A stretch of 64,000 nt of DNA from contig NZ_BONC01000042.1 in the NCBI RefSeq assembly GCF_016862515.1, positions 1-64,000 of the forward strand, read 5' to 3'. The position numbers were made by a program, and so were the translations under genes. This DNA is from Asanoa iriomotensis. Lineage in GTDB: Bacteria; Actinomycetota; Actinomycetes; Mycobacteriales; Micromonosporaceae. Within the stretch, counting starts at the first letter, position 1. Each line of letters opens with the position of its first letter. Below are positions 51,414 to 60,729 of the stretch, in pieces. Below the pieces are notes generated by a model. The model did no database searches. It was not told the DNA's origin and was given only the letters and a program-made list of their open reading frames with translations.

Positions 51414-52562
51414 CTATCGGTCTTCGCCTGGTTCTGTCGGGAGTGTGGGCAGCGTGTCGAGCCAGGGGTCCGACCAGGTCGGTGGGGTCGTCGGGGCCGG
51501 CGGTTGCGTCGGCACCGGGGGCGACGTCGGGGTCGGTGGGAAGGTCGGCTGTGGCGGGGCCGGGGTCCAGGGCGGCTCGCCATACGTCTGCGGGCGCGCG
51601 TAATAGATGTTCTCGTCCTCCGCCACGAACGCGATGTCATGGCTGTCGCGTACGAACGTGCCGCCCTCGACCGACGCCCCGCCCGGTGCCTCGAAGCGGG
51701 CCGTGCCCGTCGCGGCCCGGCTGACCGCGTCCGTCATGAAGTCGTCGCCCGTGCGGTTCGGGTCCGTGGTGAAGACCCACAGGCGCTCGTGGTCCTGCAC
51801 CATCATCCGGGTGCGGTCGTCGGAGATGCTGGCCGACGAGATGTTGTCGACGCCGCCGCCGAAGCGGCCGATCCGGGTCAGGCGAGCCGCACCCGACGTG
51901 CCGGACGGCAGGTCCACCCGGTAGACCGGCGTGCCGCTCGTCTTCGCGAAGACGTAGAAATGCCCATCGAGCCAGAGCATGGCCTCCGAGTTGTACGTCT
52001 TGCAGCCCGGCTTCGTGTTGTCGGTGAACCGCACCTCGTACGACGCGACCACCTCCAGCGGCCCCGCACCCGCCGGGTCCGGTTCGGCCAGGCGGAGCAG
52101 CCGCTGCTGGTCCTTGCAGTTGTTGGCGCCCAACTGCCCGATCCACAGCGCGCCCGCGCCGTCGATCGTCAGGTCCTCCCAGTCCTGGTTCTTGGCGCCC
52201 ACCACCGGATAGCTGGTGAACAGGGTGCTGCCGTGCACCGGCACCGGCATCCCGCCCGCCGACAGGCGCATGCCCCAGATCGCGTCCCGCGGCTTGCCGG
52301 GCTTGCTCGACCCGCCGTCCCGCAGCCAGTAGTACATGCCGGGATAGGCCCGGCTCGCGATCAACCCGGACGCCTCCGACGCCGGCAGTTTCACACCGAG
52401 CACCGGCATCTTGCCGGGGACGATCGGCGCTTCCTCCGGCGCCGCCGCCACCTTGCCCGTCGGTTCGGTGGTGGCGCCGGCGCCCACGCTGTTCACGGCG
52501 TACCAGCCCATCAGCGCGGCTGCCGCCAGGGCCACGACGCTCCACAGTGATCGTCTGCGCAC
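51414..52562 (-). CDS. secreted or anchored protein with propeller-like domain and Pro-rich tail
   Basis: Protein of 382 residues. The N-terminal hydrophobic segment is about 7-26. The central domain of about 290 residues alternates short beta strands: EASGLIASRAYPGMYYWLRDGG, NQDWEDLTIDGAGALWIGQLGANN, NSEAMLWLDGHFYVFAKT, MMVQDHERLWVF. This resembles a beta-propeller (esterase-like or SMP-30-like). The C-terminal 55 residues are Pro/Thr-rich. No catalytic motif recognised. GTG 52562 follows GGGGAGG with 5 nt. Confidence 0.72.
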   Translation of the reverse strand: MRRRSLWSVVALAAAALMGWYAVNSVGAGATTEPTGKVAAAPEEAPIVPGKMPVLGVKLPASEASGLIASRAYPGMYYWLRDGGSSKPGKPRDAIWGMRLSAGGMPVPVHGSTLFTSYPVVGAKNQDWEDLTIDGAGALWIGQLGANNCKDQQRLLRLAEPDPAGAGPLEVVASYEVRFTDNTKPGCKTYNSEAMLWLDGHFYVFAKTSGTPVYRVDLPSGTSGAARLTRIGRFGGGVDNISSASISDDRTRMMVQDHERLWVFTTDPNRTGDDFMTDAVSRAATGTARFEAPGGASVEGGTFVRDSHDIAFVAEDENIYYARPQTYGEPPWTPAPPQPTFPPTPTSPPVPTQPPAPTTPPTWSDPWLDTLPTLPTEPGEDR

Positions 52563-52685
52563 CTGAGCCTCCCCAAGATGAGTTGGTCTCTGTTATTCGT
52601 AACATAAAGGACAGTTCGGACTCTACGGGTTTGATGCCCATGAATATGGGGAAGGAGGGGCGCCACCCTGCCCCGGGAGGCATCG

Positions 52686-54109
52686 ATGACCCAGACCGCC
52701 GCCGAACGTTTCCGCAGCCGACACGTACACGAGGTCAAGGTCCGGGATCTGCCCGACCCGCCCCGGTCGCACTGGCGGATCATCGGGCCCGGAGTGATCG
52801 CCGCCGGTGTCGGGCTGGCCTCCGGCGAGTTCATCCTGTTCCCGTACATCGCCTCGCAGGTCGGTCTGGTCTTCCTCTGGGCGGCGGTGGTCGGCCTGAT
52901 CACCCAGTGGTTCCTCAACATGGAGATCGAGCGCTACACGCTGGCGACCGGCGAGACGGCGTTGACCGGCTTCTCCCGTACCTGGCGGCACTGGGGTCTG
53001 GTGTTCGCGATCCTGACCTACTTCGCCAACCTCTGGCCCGGCTGGGCGACCAGTTCGGCGACGATGGTGACCTACATCTTCGGCGGCGAGCCGCGCTGGA
53101 TCGCGATCGGCATGCTCGCCCTGATCGGCGTCACGCTCACGCTCGCCCGGTGATCTACACGGTCCTGGAGCGGGTCGAGTTCCTCAAGGTCGGGCTCGTC
53201 GTGCTGTTCATCGCGATCGCGTTGATCTTCGCGGTGACCACGGACGCCTGGTCGGCGCTCGGCCACGACGCGGTCCGGCCGGACTTCCCGACGGAGCTCG
53301 GCTTCGCGCTGATGCTCTCGGCCCTTGTCTTCGCGGGCGCCGGCGGCGGCCAGAACCTCGTCCAGAGCAACTGGATCAGGGACAAGGGCTTCGGCATGGG
53401 CGCGTACGTGCCGCGCCTGGTCAGCCCGGTCACCGGCAAGGAGGAGGCGGCCCCCGACTCGGCCGGCTTCGTGTTCGAGGACAACGAGGCCAACATGGCC
53501 CGCTGGCGGCAGTGGTGGAAGCTGGCCAACAAGGAGCAGCTCTACACGTTCGTGCTGATCACCTTCGTGACCATCACGCTGATGTCGCTGCTGTCGTACT
53601 CGACCGTGTTCGGCGTCCCGGGCCTGGCCAACAGCGTCAGCTTCCTCGAGGTCGAGGGGGAGCGGCTCAAGGAGCTGGTCGGCGAGTGGTTCGGCGTCCT
53701 GTTCTGGGCGATCGGCGCGGTGTCGCTGTTCGCCGCCGCGATGGGCATCGTCGACTACACCAGCCGCCTGGCCGCCGACGTGCTCAAGGTCTCCTACCTG
53801 CGCCGCGTCTCGGAGAGCCGGATCTACTTCGCGCTGGTCTGGGGCCTGGTGCTGATCGGCGTCGTGGTCCTGCTGGGCGGCTTCGACCAGCCGCTGGTCC
53901 TGCTGGTCATCTCGGCCTGCGTCGGCGGCCTGATGATGTTCCTCTACTCGGGCCTGCTCCTGCTGATCAACAAGAAGTTCCTACCTGAGCGGGTACGCCC
54001 GCGCGGCGTACGCGTCATTGCCCTGATCTGGGGTGTCCTGCTCTTCGGCGTCTTCTCGATCCTCACCCTCAAGGAACAGGGCGCGAAGCTGCTGGACTGG
54101 CTCGGGTAA
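52686..54109 (+). pseudogene. Nramp-family divalent metal transporter, frameshifted
   Basis: Two adjacent reading frames make one Nramp protein of about 474 residues. The first part (52686-53153) covers the N-terminus and helices 1-4 with GPGVIAAGVGLASGEF, and ends at a TGA. The second part continues from PVIYTVLERVEFLKVG in another frame through QNLVQSNWIRDKGFG to the end at 54109. Fusion LTLA-PVIYTVLE would be restored by one extra C in the GCCCGG run near 53147-53152. The conserved DPGN-type motif is replaced by GLASGEF, so this belongs to the non-canonical Nramp-related group. Either a real mutation or a base-call error; a -1 frameshift is unlikely. Confidence 0.82.
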
Positions 54110-54178
54110 GAGCCCTACGGGGCCGGCAGGGGATCTTCCCGATGTCACTAAGGGCGGCGGGCTTGGAAGTCTTCGGAC

Positions 54179-54724
54179 ATGCCTTTCCCGATCCGGTTCG
54201 CCGCCCTGGCGGCGCCTCTGCTCATGCTGTTCTACGGGATCATGCGGTACGTCGACGGGCGCGACGGTGACCGCGGCAACGGTGCCGCCTGGGACGTCGG
54301 GCACACGGCGTTCTTCGTCGCGTTCGTGCTCTTCGCCGTGCTCGCGGTCAACCTGCACCGGGTCGTGCCGGTGGTGGCCCGCTGGCAGCGCATCCTGCGG
54401 GACGTCGCGCTGGGCGCCGCCCTCGTCGGTGCCGCGGCGTTCCTCTGGGTGACGTTCACCGACCTGTTCCGCGCGGTGCCCACCGGGCTGCCCGACGCCG
54501 CGATGATCGGGCTGCCGGTGCTCTTCCAGCTCGGCATGCTCACGCTGCTCGGTCAGCTCGTCGCCGCCCGGCTGCTGCCGGTCTGGAGCCCGCTCACCAT
54601 GGTCTTCGGGTTCGCGCTGATCGCGGTGAACCTCGACCTGCTCCCGTTCGCCTCCGTCGTCATCCTCAGTGGACTGTCGCCGTTGGCAACCGCTAGGCGC
54701 TCACCCCGACCAGTTGGTCCTTGA
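54179..54724 (+). CDS. integral membrane protein of unknown function
   Basis: Protein of 181 residues with about five or six helices (near 5-22, 44-60, 75-93, 103-125, 131-150 and 150-165). No charged catalytic motif, and no family recognised. No strong ribosome site precedes ATG 54179. Its 3' end overlaps 32 bp with the convergent DUF2252 gene. Confidence 0.65.
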   Translation: MPFPIRFAALAAPLLMLFYGIMRYVDGRDGDRGNGAAWDVGHTAFFVAFVLFAVLAVNLHRVVPVVARWQRILRDVALGAALVGAAAFLWVTFTDLFRAVPTGLPDAAMIGLPVLFQLGMLTLLGQLVAARLLPVWSPLTMVFGFALIAVNLDLLPFASVVILSGLSPLATARRSPRPVGP

Positions 54725-56099
54725 CCTGGTCGCAGAACTCGGCGTAGTCCTTCTCGTTCTGGTCGGCATAGTCCTCCGAGTACGCGTGGATCGCCTTCTC
54801 GAAGCGGTCCGACCCACCGAGGTACGCGCCGATCGCGACCGCGTCGCCCGAGCGGGCGTGTGCCCGCGCCAGGGTCCAGCCGCACATCCGGGCGTAGAGG
54901 GCCATGCCCTCCGGGCGCATCCGCTCGATCGGCGCCGAGAACTTCCAGTCGCGTAGCTGCCGGACGTAGAAGTCGCGCGTCTCGCCGTCGGGAGCGTTGA
55001 CCCGCGTCCAGCCCAGGAAGATGTCGCTGAGCGCCTGCATCAGGTGCTGCCCGGCGACCACCCGCTCGCCCTGGTTGCGGTAGCGGCTGGCACCCGCGTA
55101 CTTCGCCAGCACCGACTTCTGCGCCTCCTTGGCCTGCAGGAACAGCGGCTCGCCGTCGCCGGTCTCGAGCAGCACGATCCACGCCCGGGTGCCGACGCTG
55201 CCCACGCCGACCACCTTGCGGGCCACCTGGACCAGCTCGAACTGGTGCAGCAGGTGCCGGCGGTCGGTCTGCAGGCTGCGCTGGTACGACTCGATCACGT
55301 TGCCGATGAGCTGGTAGATGACGTCGGCCTCGATGCCGCTGAAGACCTCCTCGATCGGCACGATCGTGGGCGGCTCGCTGATGATCTGGCGGCGTCCGTC
55401 GACCACTGTGGTCAGCTTCTCCAACGCCTGCATGCTGTCCTTGCCGCGCGCCTTGGCCAGCGCGACCGTGGCCTCGCTGTACGCCTTCGGCCGGATCTGG
55501 TCGCGGAACCGGTTGATCGCGTCGGAGACGTCGAGGTGCGCGTACCAGACCGCGAGCTTGCCCTGTGCCCCGAATGCCCGGATGTTGTTCCGGTAGGCCT
55601 CGACACCGGCCCGGACGATCTCCTTGCGCTGCTTGCGCTTGAAGCCGTTGTCCCGGGCCGCGACGACGAGGCTCGCCGCCAGCCGCTTCACGTCCCACTC
55701 GAAGGGGCCCGGCAGCGTCTCGTCGAAGTCGTTGCAGTCGAACACGAGCCGCCGCTCCGGCGACGCGAACGCGCCGAAGTTGGACAGGTGCGCGTCGCCG
55801 CAGAGCTGCACGTCGAGCCCCGAGCGCGGCGCCCGCGCCAGGTCCGCGGCCATCGGCAGCGCGGCTCCGCGGAAGTAGGTGAACGGCGACACGGCCATCC
55901 GCGCGTGCCGGACCGGCACGAGCTCCGGGACGCGGGACTCGGCCTGGCCCATCAGGAGCCCGATCGGGTCGCGGTCGCTGTCGAACCCCGTCGCGGCGTG
56001 GGCGTCCACCGGGACCTCGGCGCGCATGGCGCGCCCTTCCAACGCCCGTTCGGCGCGCCCGGGTTGGTGTCCGTTGTGGTGGTGTCCGTTGCCGTTCAT
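54693..56099 (-). CDS. DUF2252 family protein
   Basis: Protein of 468 residues. DUF2252 features: FTYFRGAALPMAADLA near 76-91, VQLCGDAHLSNFGAF near 104-118, VFDCNDFDETLPGPFEWDVKRLAASLV near 127-153, and LFLQAKEAQKSVLAKY near 310. The HLSNFG and NDFDE motifs recall the catalytic and metal loops of kinase-like phosphotransferases, a known distant similarity of this family. Function unknown. ATG 56099 overlaps the stop of the upstream gene by 4 bp (ATGA). Confidence 0.9.
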   Translation of the reverse strand: MNGNGHHHNGHQPGRAERALEGRAMRAEVPVDAHAATGFDSDRDPIGLLMGQAESRVPELVPVRHARMAVSPFTYFRGAALPMAADLARAPRSGLDVQLCGDAHLSNFGAFASPERRLVFDCNDFDETLPGPFEWDVKRLAASLVVAARDNGFKRKQRKEIVRAGVEAYRNNIRAFGAQGKLAVWYAHLDVSDAINRFRDQIRPKAYSEATVALAKARGKDSMQALEKLTTVVDGRRQIISEPPTIVPIEEVFSGIEADVIYQLIGNVIESYQRSLQTDRRHLLHQFELVQVARKVVGVGSVGTRAWIVLLETGDGEPLFLQAKEAQKSVLAKYAGASRYRNQGERVVAGQHLMQALSDIFLGWTRVNAPDGETRDFYVRQLRDWKFSAPIERMRPEGMALYARMCGWTLARAHARSGDAVAIGAYLGGSDRFEKAIHAYSEDYADQNEKDYAEFCDQVKDQLVGVSA

Positions 56100-56707
56100 G
56101 GCGTCTCGATCCATGGCTGGTGGAGGTCGTAGTACGCGGGCGGACCGATCATGATCTTCTGCAGCTCGGCCATCTGCTGTGCCAGCTCCGGCGGTGGCTG
56201 CTTGCGCTCGCCGGCCCGCGCTTCCGCCTCGTTGGTGAAGTAGACCGCGACCGTGAACTCGCCGTCGCCGTACGCGCAGGCGGTCGTGCCCAGGATGTCG
56301 GGGCGGAACGCGGCCCACTCGGGGGCGTCCTGCAGCAGCAGTTCCATCGCGCGGTCGTGGTCGGTGCCCTTGCCCTGCATGATCTGCACGAACCCCGCCT
56401 TGTGCGGGTCGCCGTCGCCGGGGTTGTCGGTGACCGCGTTGTCCGCGTCGTGGAACGTGACCTCGCCGTCGAACAGTTGCGACGTGCGCTTCCACCAGGC
56501 GTCCTGGTCGGGGCGTTCGCTGTTGCGGTGGGCCGACACCAGGTCGGTGAACTTGGCCAGGCCGATGAACTCGCCCTGGTCGGTCACCCCGCCGGTCGAG
56601 CCGATCCAGCCTTTGGCGCCGGGCGAGATGTCGCGTACCCACTCGTCGAGGGCCGCTTTGAGCTGGCCGGCGTCACGTACGTGACCTTGGATGATCTGGA
56701 CGAACAT
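56096..56707 (-). CDS. tandem ABM-like dimeric alpha-beta barrel protein
   Basis: Protein of 203 residues made of two similar halves: the first begins MFVQIIQGHVRDAGQLKAALDEW and the second, near 105, GFVQIMQGKGTDHDRAMELLLQ. Each half would be one ferredoxin-like ABM domain, so the chain makes a pseudo-dimer. Single-domain relatives act as monooxygenases or stress-linked proteins; no active site can be named here. GGAGG precedes ATG 56707. It is translationally coupled to the DUF2252 gene. Confidence 0.78.
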   Translation of the reverse strand: MFVQIIQGHVRDAGQLKAALDEWVRDISPGAKGWIGSTGGVTDQGEFIGLAKFTDLVSAHRNSERPDQDAWWKRTSQLFDGEVTFHDADNAVTDNPGDGDPHKAGFVQIMQGKGTDHDRAMELLLQDAPEWAAFRPDILGTTACAYGDGEFTVAVYFTNEAEARAGERKQPPPELAQQMAELQKIMIGPPAYYDLHQPWIETP

Positions 56708-56917
56708 GACGAGCCTCCTTGCCGAACACGGGGAATGGTGGCTCTCTCTCCAACCTACGCCGGGCCAGGGTGCAATACGGGCGAATCGCCCTTATGGGAG
56801 GTTTGTCCTAGTTAGGGTGGCGGCGGTGACGTCCGCACCCCGCGCTGATCCTGGTGGCCGCGGTGGCCAACCTCGACGAAGAAGGACCAGGAACGACAAC
56901 TGCTGCGGGAGTACGCG

Positions 56918-58213
56918 TCAGCCGACCGCTAAAGGCGCCGCGGCGGTGCGGCGGGGGCGGATCAGCAGCGCCGCGGTGAGCAGGCCCACCAGCCAGATCG
57001 GTGAGAACAGGGCCGCGCGGCTGGCGAAGCCGGGGCCCGCGTCGGTCTCGTCCATCAAGAGCGTGTCCAGTTGCTTGATCGTGCCGATCAGGACCGGCAG
57101 GGTCAGCACCAGGACCAGCAGCCCGCAGAGCGCGCCCCCCGCGGCCGTGCGGGCCAGCGCGGCGCCGAGCGTGAACGCCGCCACCGGCACGCCCAACATG
57201 AGGATGGCGCTCTGGTCGGTCGTCGCCGTGCCGATCACCAGGGCGATCAGTGCGGCGGCGGCCACGCCGTAGGCGTCCCAGGGGACTGCTGTGCGCTGAC
57301 GGGTGAGCCACGCGCCGGCTACGGCAGCCACGATGCCGAGTAGCGGCGCCCAGGCGCCCGGCCAGGTCAGGCCCATGTTGCGGCCGCTGGCGAGGAACAG
57401 CGGCCCAGCCGCACCCGCGCAGGTCAGGGCGAAGCGGGCCGCGTCGGTGCCGGCGAGCTTGCCGCTCCAGCCGACCAGCAGCCACGTCATGGTTGCCCAG
57501 AGGACGAGCGTGAGCGCCAGGACGATCACGACCACCGCCGTGGGCGATGCTTCGGTCGCGCGGCCCACGTACTCCATGTGGAAAGCGGCCGCCACCGCGG
57601 TGCCGAGCAGCGCGATCGGGGTGACCGCCCGCAGGCCCGGGGTCGCGGGGTCGGTCTCCGGGCGCGGTGCGACGAACGCGGCGGCGACGGCCAGGACCAG
57701 CGCGACCAGGTCCGCCCAGCCGAGGCTGTGGTGCAGGTCGGGGAACTGCGGCAGCAGCGTCTGCCCGATCGGGAGACCGGTGATCGCGCCGGCCGCGAAC
57801 GCGGCGCCCGGCCAGGGGTCGCCCGCGCCGGGGCGGGCGGGCAGCACCGCCACGATCACCGCGCCGAGTGCGACGCCGCCCAGCAGGGCGACGACCGGGC
57901 GGATCCACGGTTGTGCCTCGCCGAAGGCGGAGTCCGGGTCGAGCGGGGCGTACGCGAGCAGCAGACCACCGGCCAGCATCGCGGCGGCGGCCGTCGGCCA
58001 GCCGCGGGCCCGCCCGGTGACCTGGGCGCCGGCAGCCGCGCCGAGGGCGAGCAGCAGGATCGCGCCGGCCGCGGAGAGGATCCGGATCACGCCCTTGGCG
58101 TCGGCCCCGACCGGGAAGCCCTCCAGGCCGTAGAAGAGCACCTCGCCGACCGGCGTGAGCACGACCGTGCCCGCTGCCAGGGCCGCGAGAACAACCACCG
58201 CGCGCCGGATCAC
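56918..58213 (-). CDS. polytopic membrane protein of unknown function
   Basis: Protein of 431 residues with about 12 hydrophobic helices and short loops; no conserved motif recognised and no soluble domain. GTG 58213 overlaps the PP2C stop (GTGA) and follows GGAGG. Coupling to a PP2C phosphatase suggests a membrane partner in Ser/Thr signalling, but this is only context. It ends 210 bp from the next gene on the same strand; nothing notable was seen in that gap. Confidence 0.7.
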   Translation of the reverse strand: MIRRAVVVLAALAAGTVVLTPVGEVLFYGLEGFPVGADAKGVIRILSAAGAILLLALGAAAGAQVTGRARGWPTAAAAMLAGGLLLAYAPLDPDSAFGEAQPWIRPVVALLGGVALGAVIVAVLPARPGAGDPWPGAAFAAGAITGLPIGQTLLPQFPDLHHSLGWADLVALVLAVAAAFVAPRPETDPATPGLRAVTPIALLGTAVAAAFHMEYVGRATEASPTAVVVIVLALTLVLWATMTWLLVGWSGKLAGTDAARFALTCAGAAGPLFLASGRNMGLTWPGAWAPLLGIVAAVAGAWLTRQRTAVPWDAYGVAAAALIALVIGTATTDQSAILMLGVPVAAFTLGAALARTAAGGALCGLLVLVLTLPVLIGTIKQLDTLLMDETDAGPGFASRAALFSPIWLVGLLTAALLIRPRRTAAAPLAVG

Positions 58214-58938
58214 GCCGCCTCCGAAAGGTCCGCGACGATCACCGTGATGTTGTCGGGGCCGCCGGCCCGGCGGGCCAGGTCGACCAGGCGCACCGCGCAT
58301 GCCTGTGGCTCCGGGTTGGTCCGCAGCATCTCGGCGATCGTGTCCTCGCGTACCACATTGGACAGGCCGTCGCTGCAGATCAGCCAGCGGTCGCCGGCCT
58401 GTGGGTGCAGCACCGTGAAGGCGGGTGTGACCGGGTCGCCCTGCAGCGCCTGCGTGACCACCGCCCGGCGGGGGTGCACGTGCGCCTCGTCGGGGGTGAT
58501 CACGCCCTCGTCGACCAGCATCTGCACGAACGTGTCGTCCTTGGTCATCTGCTGGGTGACCCCCTGGCGGAGCAGGTAGGCCCGCGAGTCGCCGACGTGG
58601 GCCAGCAGCACGGCCGTGTTGTCGGGCGTGAACAGCAGCGCGGTCAGCGTCGTACCCATGCCGTCGCGGGTCGGGTCCTCCGCCACCGCGGCCCGGATCT
58701 GGTCGCCCGCGGCCTCGATCACTCCGCGCATCGCGTCGACCAGGCCGTCCTCCGGATGGGCGGCGTCGGCGCGGGCGACCACGTCGATCGTGATGGCGCT
58801 AGCCAGGTCGCCGGCGGCCATGCCGCCCATGCCGTCGGCGACCGCGAGCAGGTGGCTGCCCGCGAAAACCGCGTCCTGGTTCGCCCGCCTCACCAGACCT
58901 CGGTCGGTCAGCGCGACGGAGCGCAGCAGAAGCGTCAT
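58210..58938 (-). CDS. PP2C-type Ser/Thr protein phosphatase
   Basis: PP2C phosphatase of 242 residues. Metal-binding motifs are complete: RRANQDA (Asp near 22), VADGMGG (Asp37, Gly38), TALLF and LAHVGDSRAYLLR near 113-125, LICSDGLSN near 196, GGPDNITVIV near 230. It removes phosphate from proteins phosphorylated by Pkn kinases. The compact form without sensor domain matches PstP-like cytoplasmic phosphatases. ATG 58938 starts the family sequence. No FHA or Pkn genes are nearby. Coupled to the membrane-protein gene. Confidence 0.92.
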   Translation of the reverse strand: MTLLLRSVALTDRGLVRRANQDAVFAGSHLLAVADGMGGMAAGDLASAITIDVVARADAAHPEDGLVDAMRGVIEAAGDQIRAAVAEDPTRDGMGTTLTALLFTPDNTAVLLAHVGDSRAYLLRQGVTQQMTKDDTFVQMLVDEGVITPDEAHVHPRRAVVTQALQGDPVTPAFTVLHPQAGDRWLICSDGLSNVVREDTIAEMLRTNPEPQACAVRLVDLARRAGGPDNITVIVADLSEAA

Positions 58939-59086
58939 GGCAGGCAGGATGCCAGGATGCGGCCCGGTTGTCTCTAGTAGATCACCTTCTCGGCCATCCG
59001 GATCGCACCGTCCGGCCATCCGGAGGTGTCGCGAAGAGTCCAAGATCCGCTAGTACGGGCCGGCCGGTGCCCGGGAGAATGGCGCG

Positions 59087-59992
59087 ATGGCATTCACAGG
59101 GCGGCTCGCGCCGGGTGCGGTGCGCGAATGGTGCGGCACGATGCCGGTGCACCGCCGGCTGTTGGACACCGACCCCGGCTACGCCCGGGCGCGTGAGGAG
59201 ATCGAGACCTTCACGTTCGACGCGGCCCGCGAGGAGCCGCCGCCGCTCGGCCTGGTGACGATCCCGACGATCGTGCACGTGGTCTGGTCGCGGCCCGAGC
59301 AGAACGTCACCGACGAGCAGGTGGCCTCGCAGATCGAGACCCTCAACCGCGACTTCCGCAAGACCAACGAGGACGTCGCGATCCTGCCACCGGTCTGGGC
59401 GCCGGTGGCGGCCGACGCCGACATCGAGTTCGCGCTCGTCGACGTGACGCGCACCCGCACCGAGGTGGCGGCGTTCGACACCGACGACGGCGTCAAGTCG
59501 GCCCGCACCGGCGGCGTCGATCCGGTGTCCACCGACACCCACCTCAACCTCTGGGTCTGCCAGCTCGGCGGCGGCCTGCTCGGCTACGCCCAGTTCCCGG
59601 GCGGCCCGGCGGAGACCGACGGCGTGGTGGTCACCTACACGGCGTTCGGCTCGACCGGCACCGCGGCGGCGCCGTTCGACCTGGGCCGCACGTCGACGCA
59701 CGAGGTCGGGCACTGGCTCAACCTGCGGCACATCTGGGGCGACGACGGCGACGGCTGCGGCGGCAGCGATTTCGTCGACGACACGCCCAACCAGGGTGGG
59801 CCCAACTACGGGCGGCCGACGTACCCGAAGGTGTCCTGCAACAACGCCCCGCACGGCGACATGTTCGTCAACTACATGGACTACACCGACGACGCCGCGA
59901 TGGTGATGTTCACCCGCGGCCAGGCGGCCCGGATGGCGGCCGCGCTGCGCGGCCCGCGGTCGGGTCTGCTGGCGGCGGCGGCCACGTCGTGA
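59087..59992 (+). CDS. zinc metalloprotease, M43 (pappalysin-like)
   Basis: Protein of 301 residues. Zinc motif HEVGHWLNLRH with His205, Glu206, His209 and His215, and the Met-turn NYMDY (Met264), place it in the M43 metzincins. It also has TIVHVVWSRPEQNVTDEQVASQIETLNRDF and a Cys pair typical of the family. Most M43 enzymes are secreted; here the N-terminus (MAFTGRLAPGAVREWCGTMPVHRRLL) shows no signal peptide. ATG 59087 follows GGGAG. The next small gene overlaps its stop (GTGA). Confidence 0.9.
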   Translation: MAFTGRLAPGAVREWCGTMPVHRRLLDTDPGYARAREEIETFTFDAAREEPPPLGLVTIPTIVHVVWSRPEQNVTDEQVASQIETLNRDFRKTNEDVAILPPVWAPVAADADIEFALVDVTRTRTEVAAFDTDDGVKSARTGGVDPVSTDTHLNLWVCQLGGGLLGYAQFPGGPAETDGVVVTYTAFGSTGTAAAPFDLGRTSTHEVGHWLNLRHIWGDDGDGCGGSDFVDDTPNQGGPNYGRPTYPKVSCNNAPHGDMFVNYMDYTDDAAMVMFTRGQAARMAAALRGPRSGLLAAAATS

Positions 59993-60315
59993 CCGCACCG
60001 CCCGCGGCGCTGTTCCGGCGGTGGGTGCACGTGCGGGAAGAAGATGCGGCGGGGGTACGCGTCTTCAGGCCCGCCGACCGCCCACTGCCGCCGGCCCGCG
60101 GCCGCGACGGACTCGAGTTCCGCGCCGGCGGCATCTTCGCCTACCTGCGCCCGGGCCCGACCGACGCGCCGGTGGCGGTGGTCGGCCGCTGGAGCACGCC
60201 GGCCCGCGACCGGATCGCCCTGACCTACCCGCCGGACGCCCGCGCCGGCGACGCGCCGACCGGCTACGAGATCGTCGAGCTGACCCCCGACCTGTTGCGG
60301 CTGCGGCCGGTCTAG
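59989..60315 (+). CDS. small hypothetical protein coupled to the M43 protease
   Basis: Protein of 108 residues starting GTG 59989 inside the protease stop (GTGA). Beta-rich with RRWVHVREEDAAGVRVFRP, EFRAGGIFAYLRPGPTD and VVGRWSTPARDRIALTY. No Cys, no signal peptide, no family recognised. The same-operon position could suggest a protease inhibitor or chaperone; that is inference only. Repeat element copy B begins 2 bp after its stop. Confidence 0.7.
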   Translation: MTAPPAALFRRWVHVREEDAAGVRVFRPADRPLPPARGRDGLEFRAGGIFAYLRPGPTDAPVAVVGRWSTPARDRIALTYPPDARAGDAPTGYEIVELTPDLLRLRPV

Positions 60316-60316
60316 A

Positions 60317-60719
60317 TGATCAACTCCATGGGTCCTCGGGACAGCGATGCACCATGGCGCACGAGCAGAGACCGCCGTCGCTCGACCCGCCTGGGTAACG
60401 CACCCCTGCCGCACTCGGCAGCCTTCGCACCCGGCGACGGCTGTGTCCCGCCGCGACGGTGGCCCGGCTGGCGAGAAGCGCACCGTCGATCAGCCGGCAC
60501 GGCCCGGGTCGGGCCGGCCGCCGGCCATGATCGTGTGAACCTCACCGGGTCAGGACAACCCGACCTACCTGATCAGGTGTGCGGGATCGGGTAACCCGTC
60601 GGCGTGTCGCGCGGACCAACCGCACCGGATCATTCGACGCGCACCATCCCGGGCGGACCAGCCACACACGATCAGCCGCGGACCCCCCGAACCGGAACAG
60701 TCCGAGGCGCAGAGGGTCG
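60317..60719 (+). repeat. intergenic dispersed repeat, copy B
   Basis: Second copy (403 bp) of the element at 14376-14732, in the same orientation, with extra sequence of about 45 bp in its left half. The right 230 bp align closely. The 12-bp palindrome ACCTGATCAGGT is at 60567-60578. The hairpin TACCTGATC/GATCGGGTA is at 60566-60593, with one T.G (G.U in RNA) pair relative to copy A. It again fills the gap between convergent genes (small hypothetical and TetR), ending 10 bp before the TetR stop. Confidence 0.85.
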
Positions 60720-60729
60720 AATGAATCGG

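Noticed and set aside
53140-53160. Programmed -1 frameshift in the Nramp gene
   Set aside because: No X XXY YYZ slippery heptamer and no clear downstream stimulator; a single-base deletion or read error explains it better.
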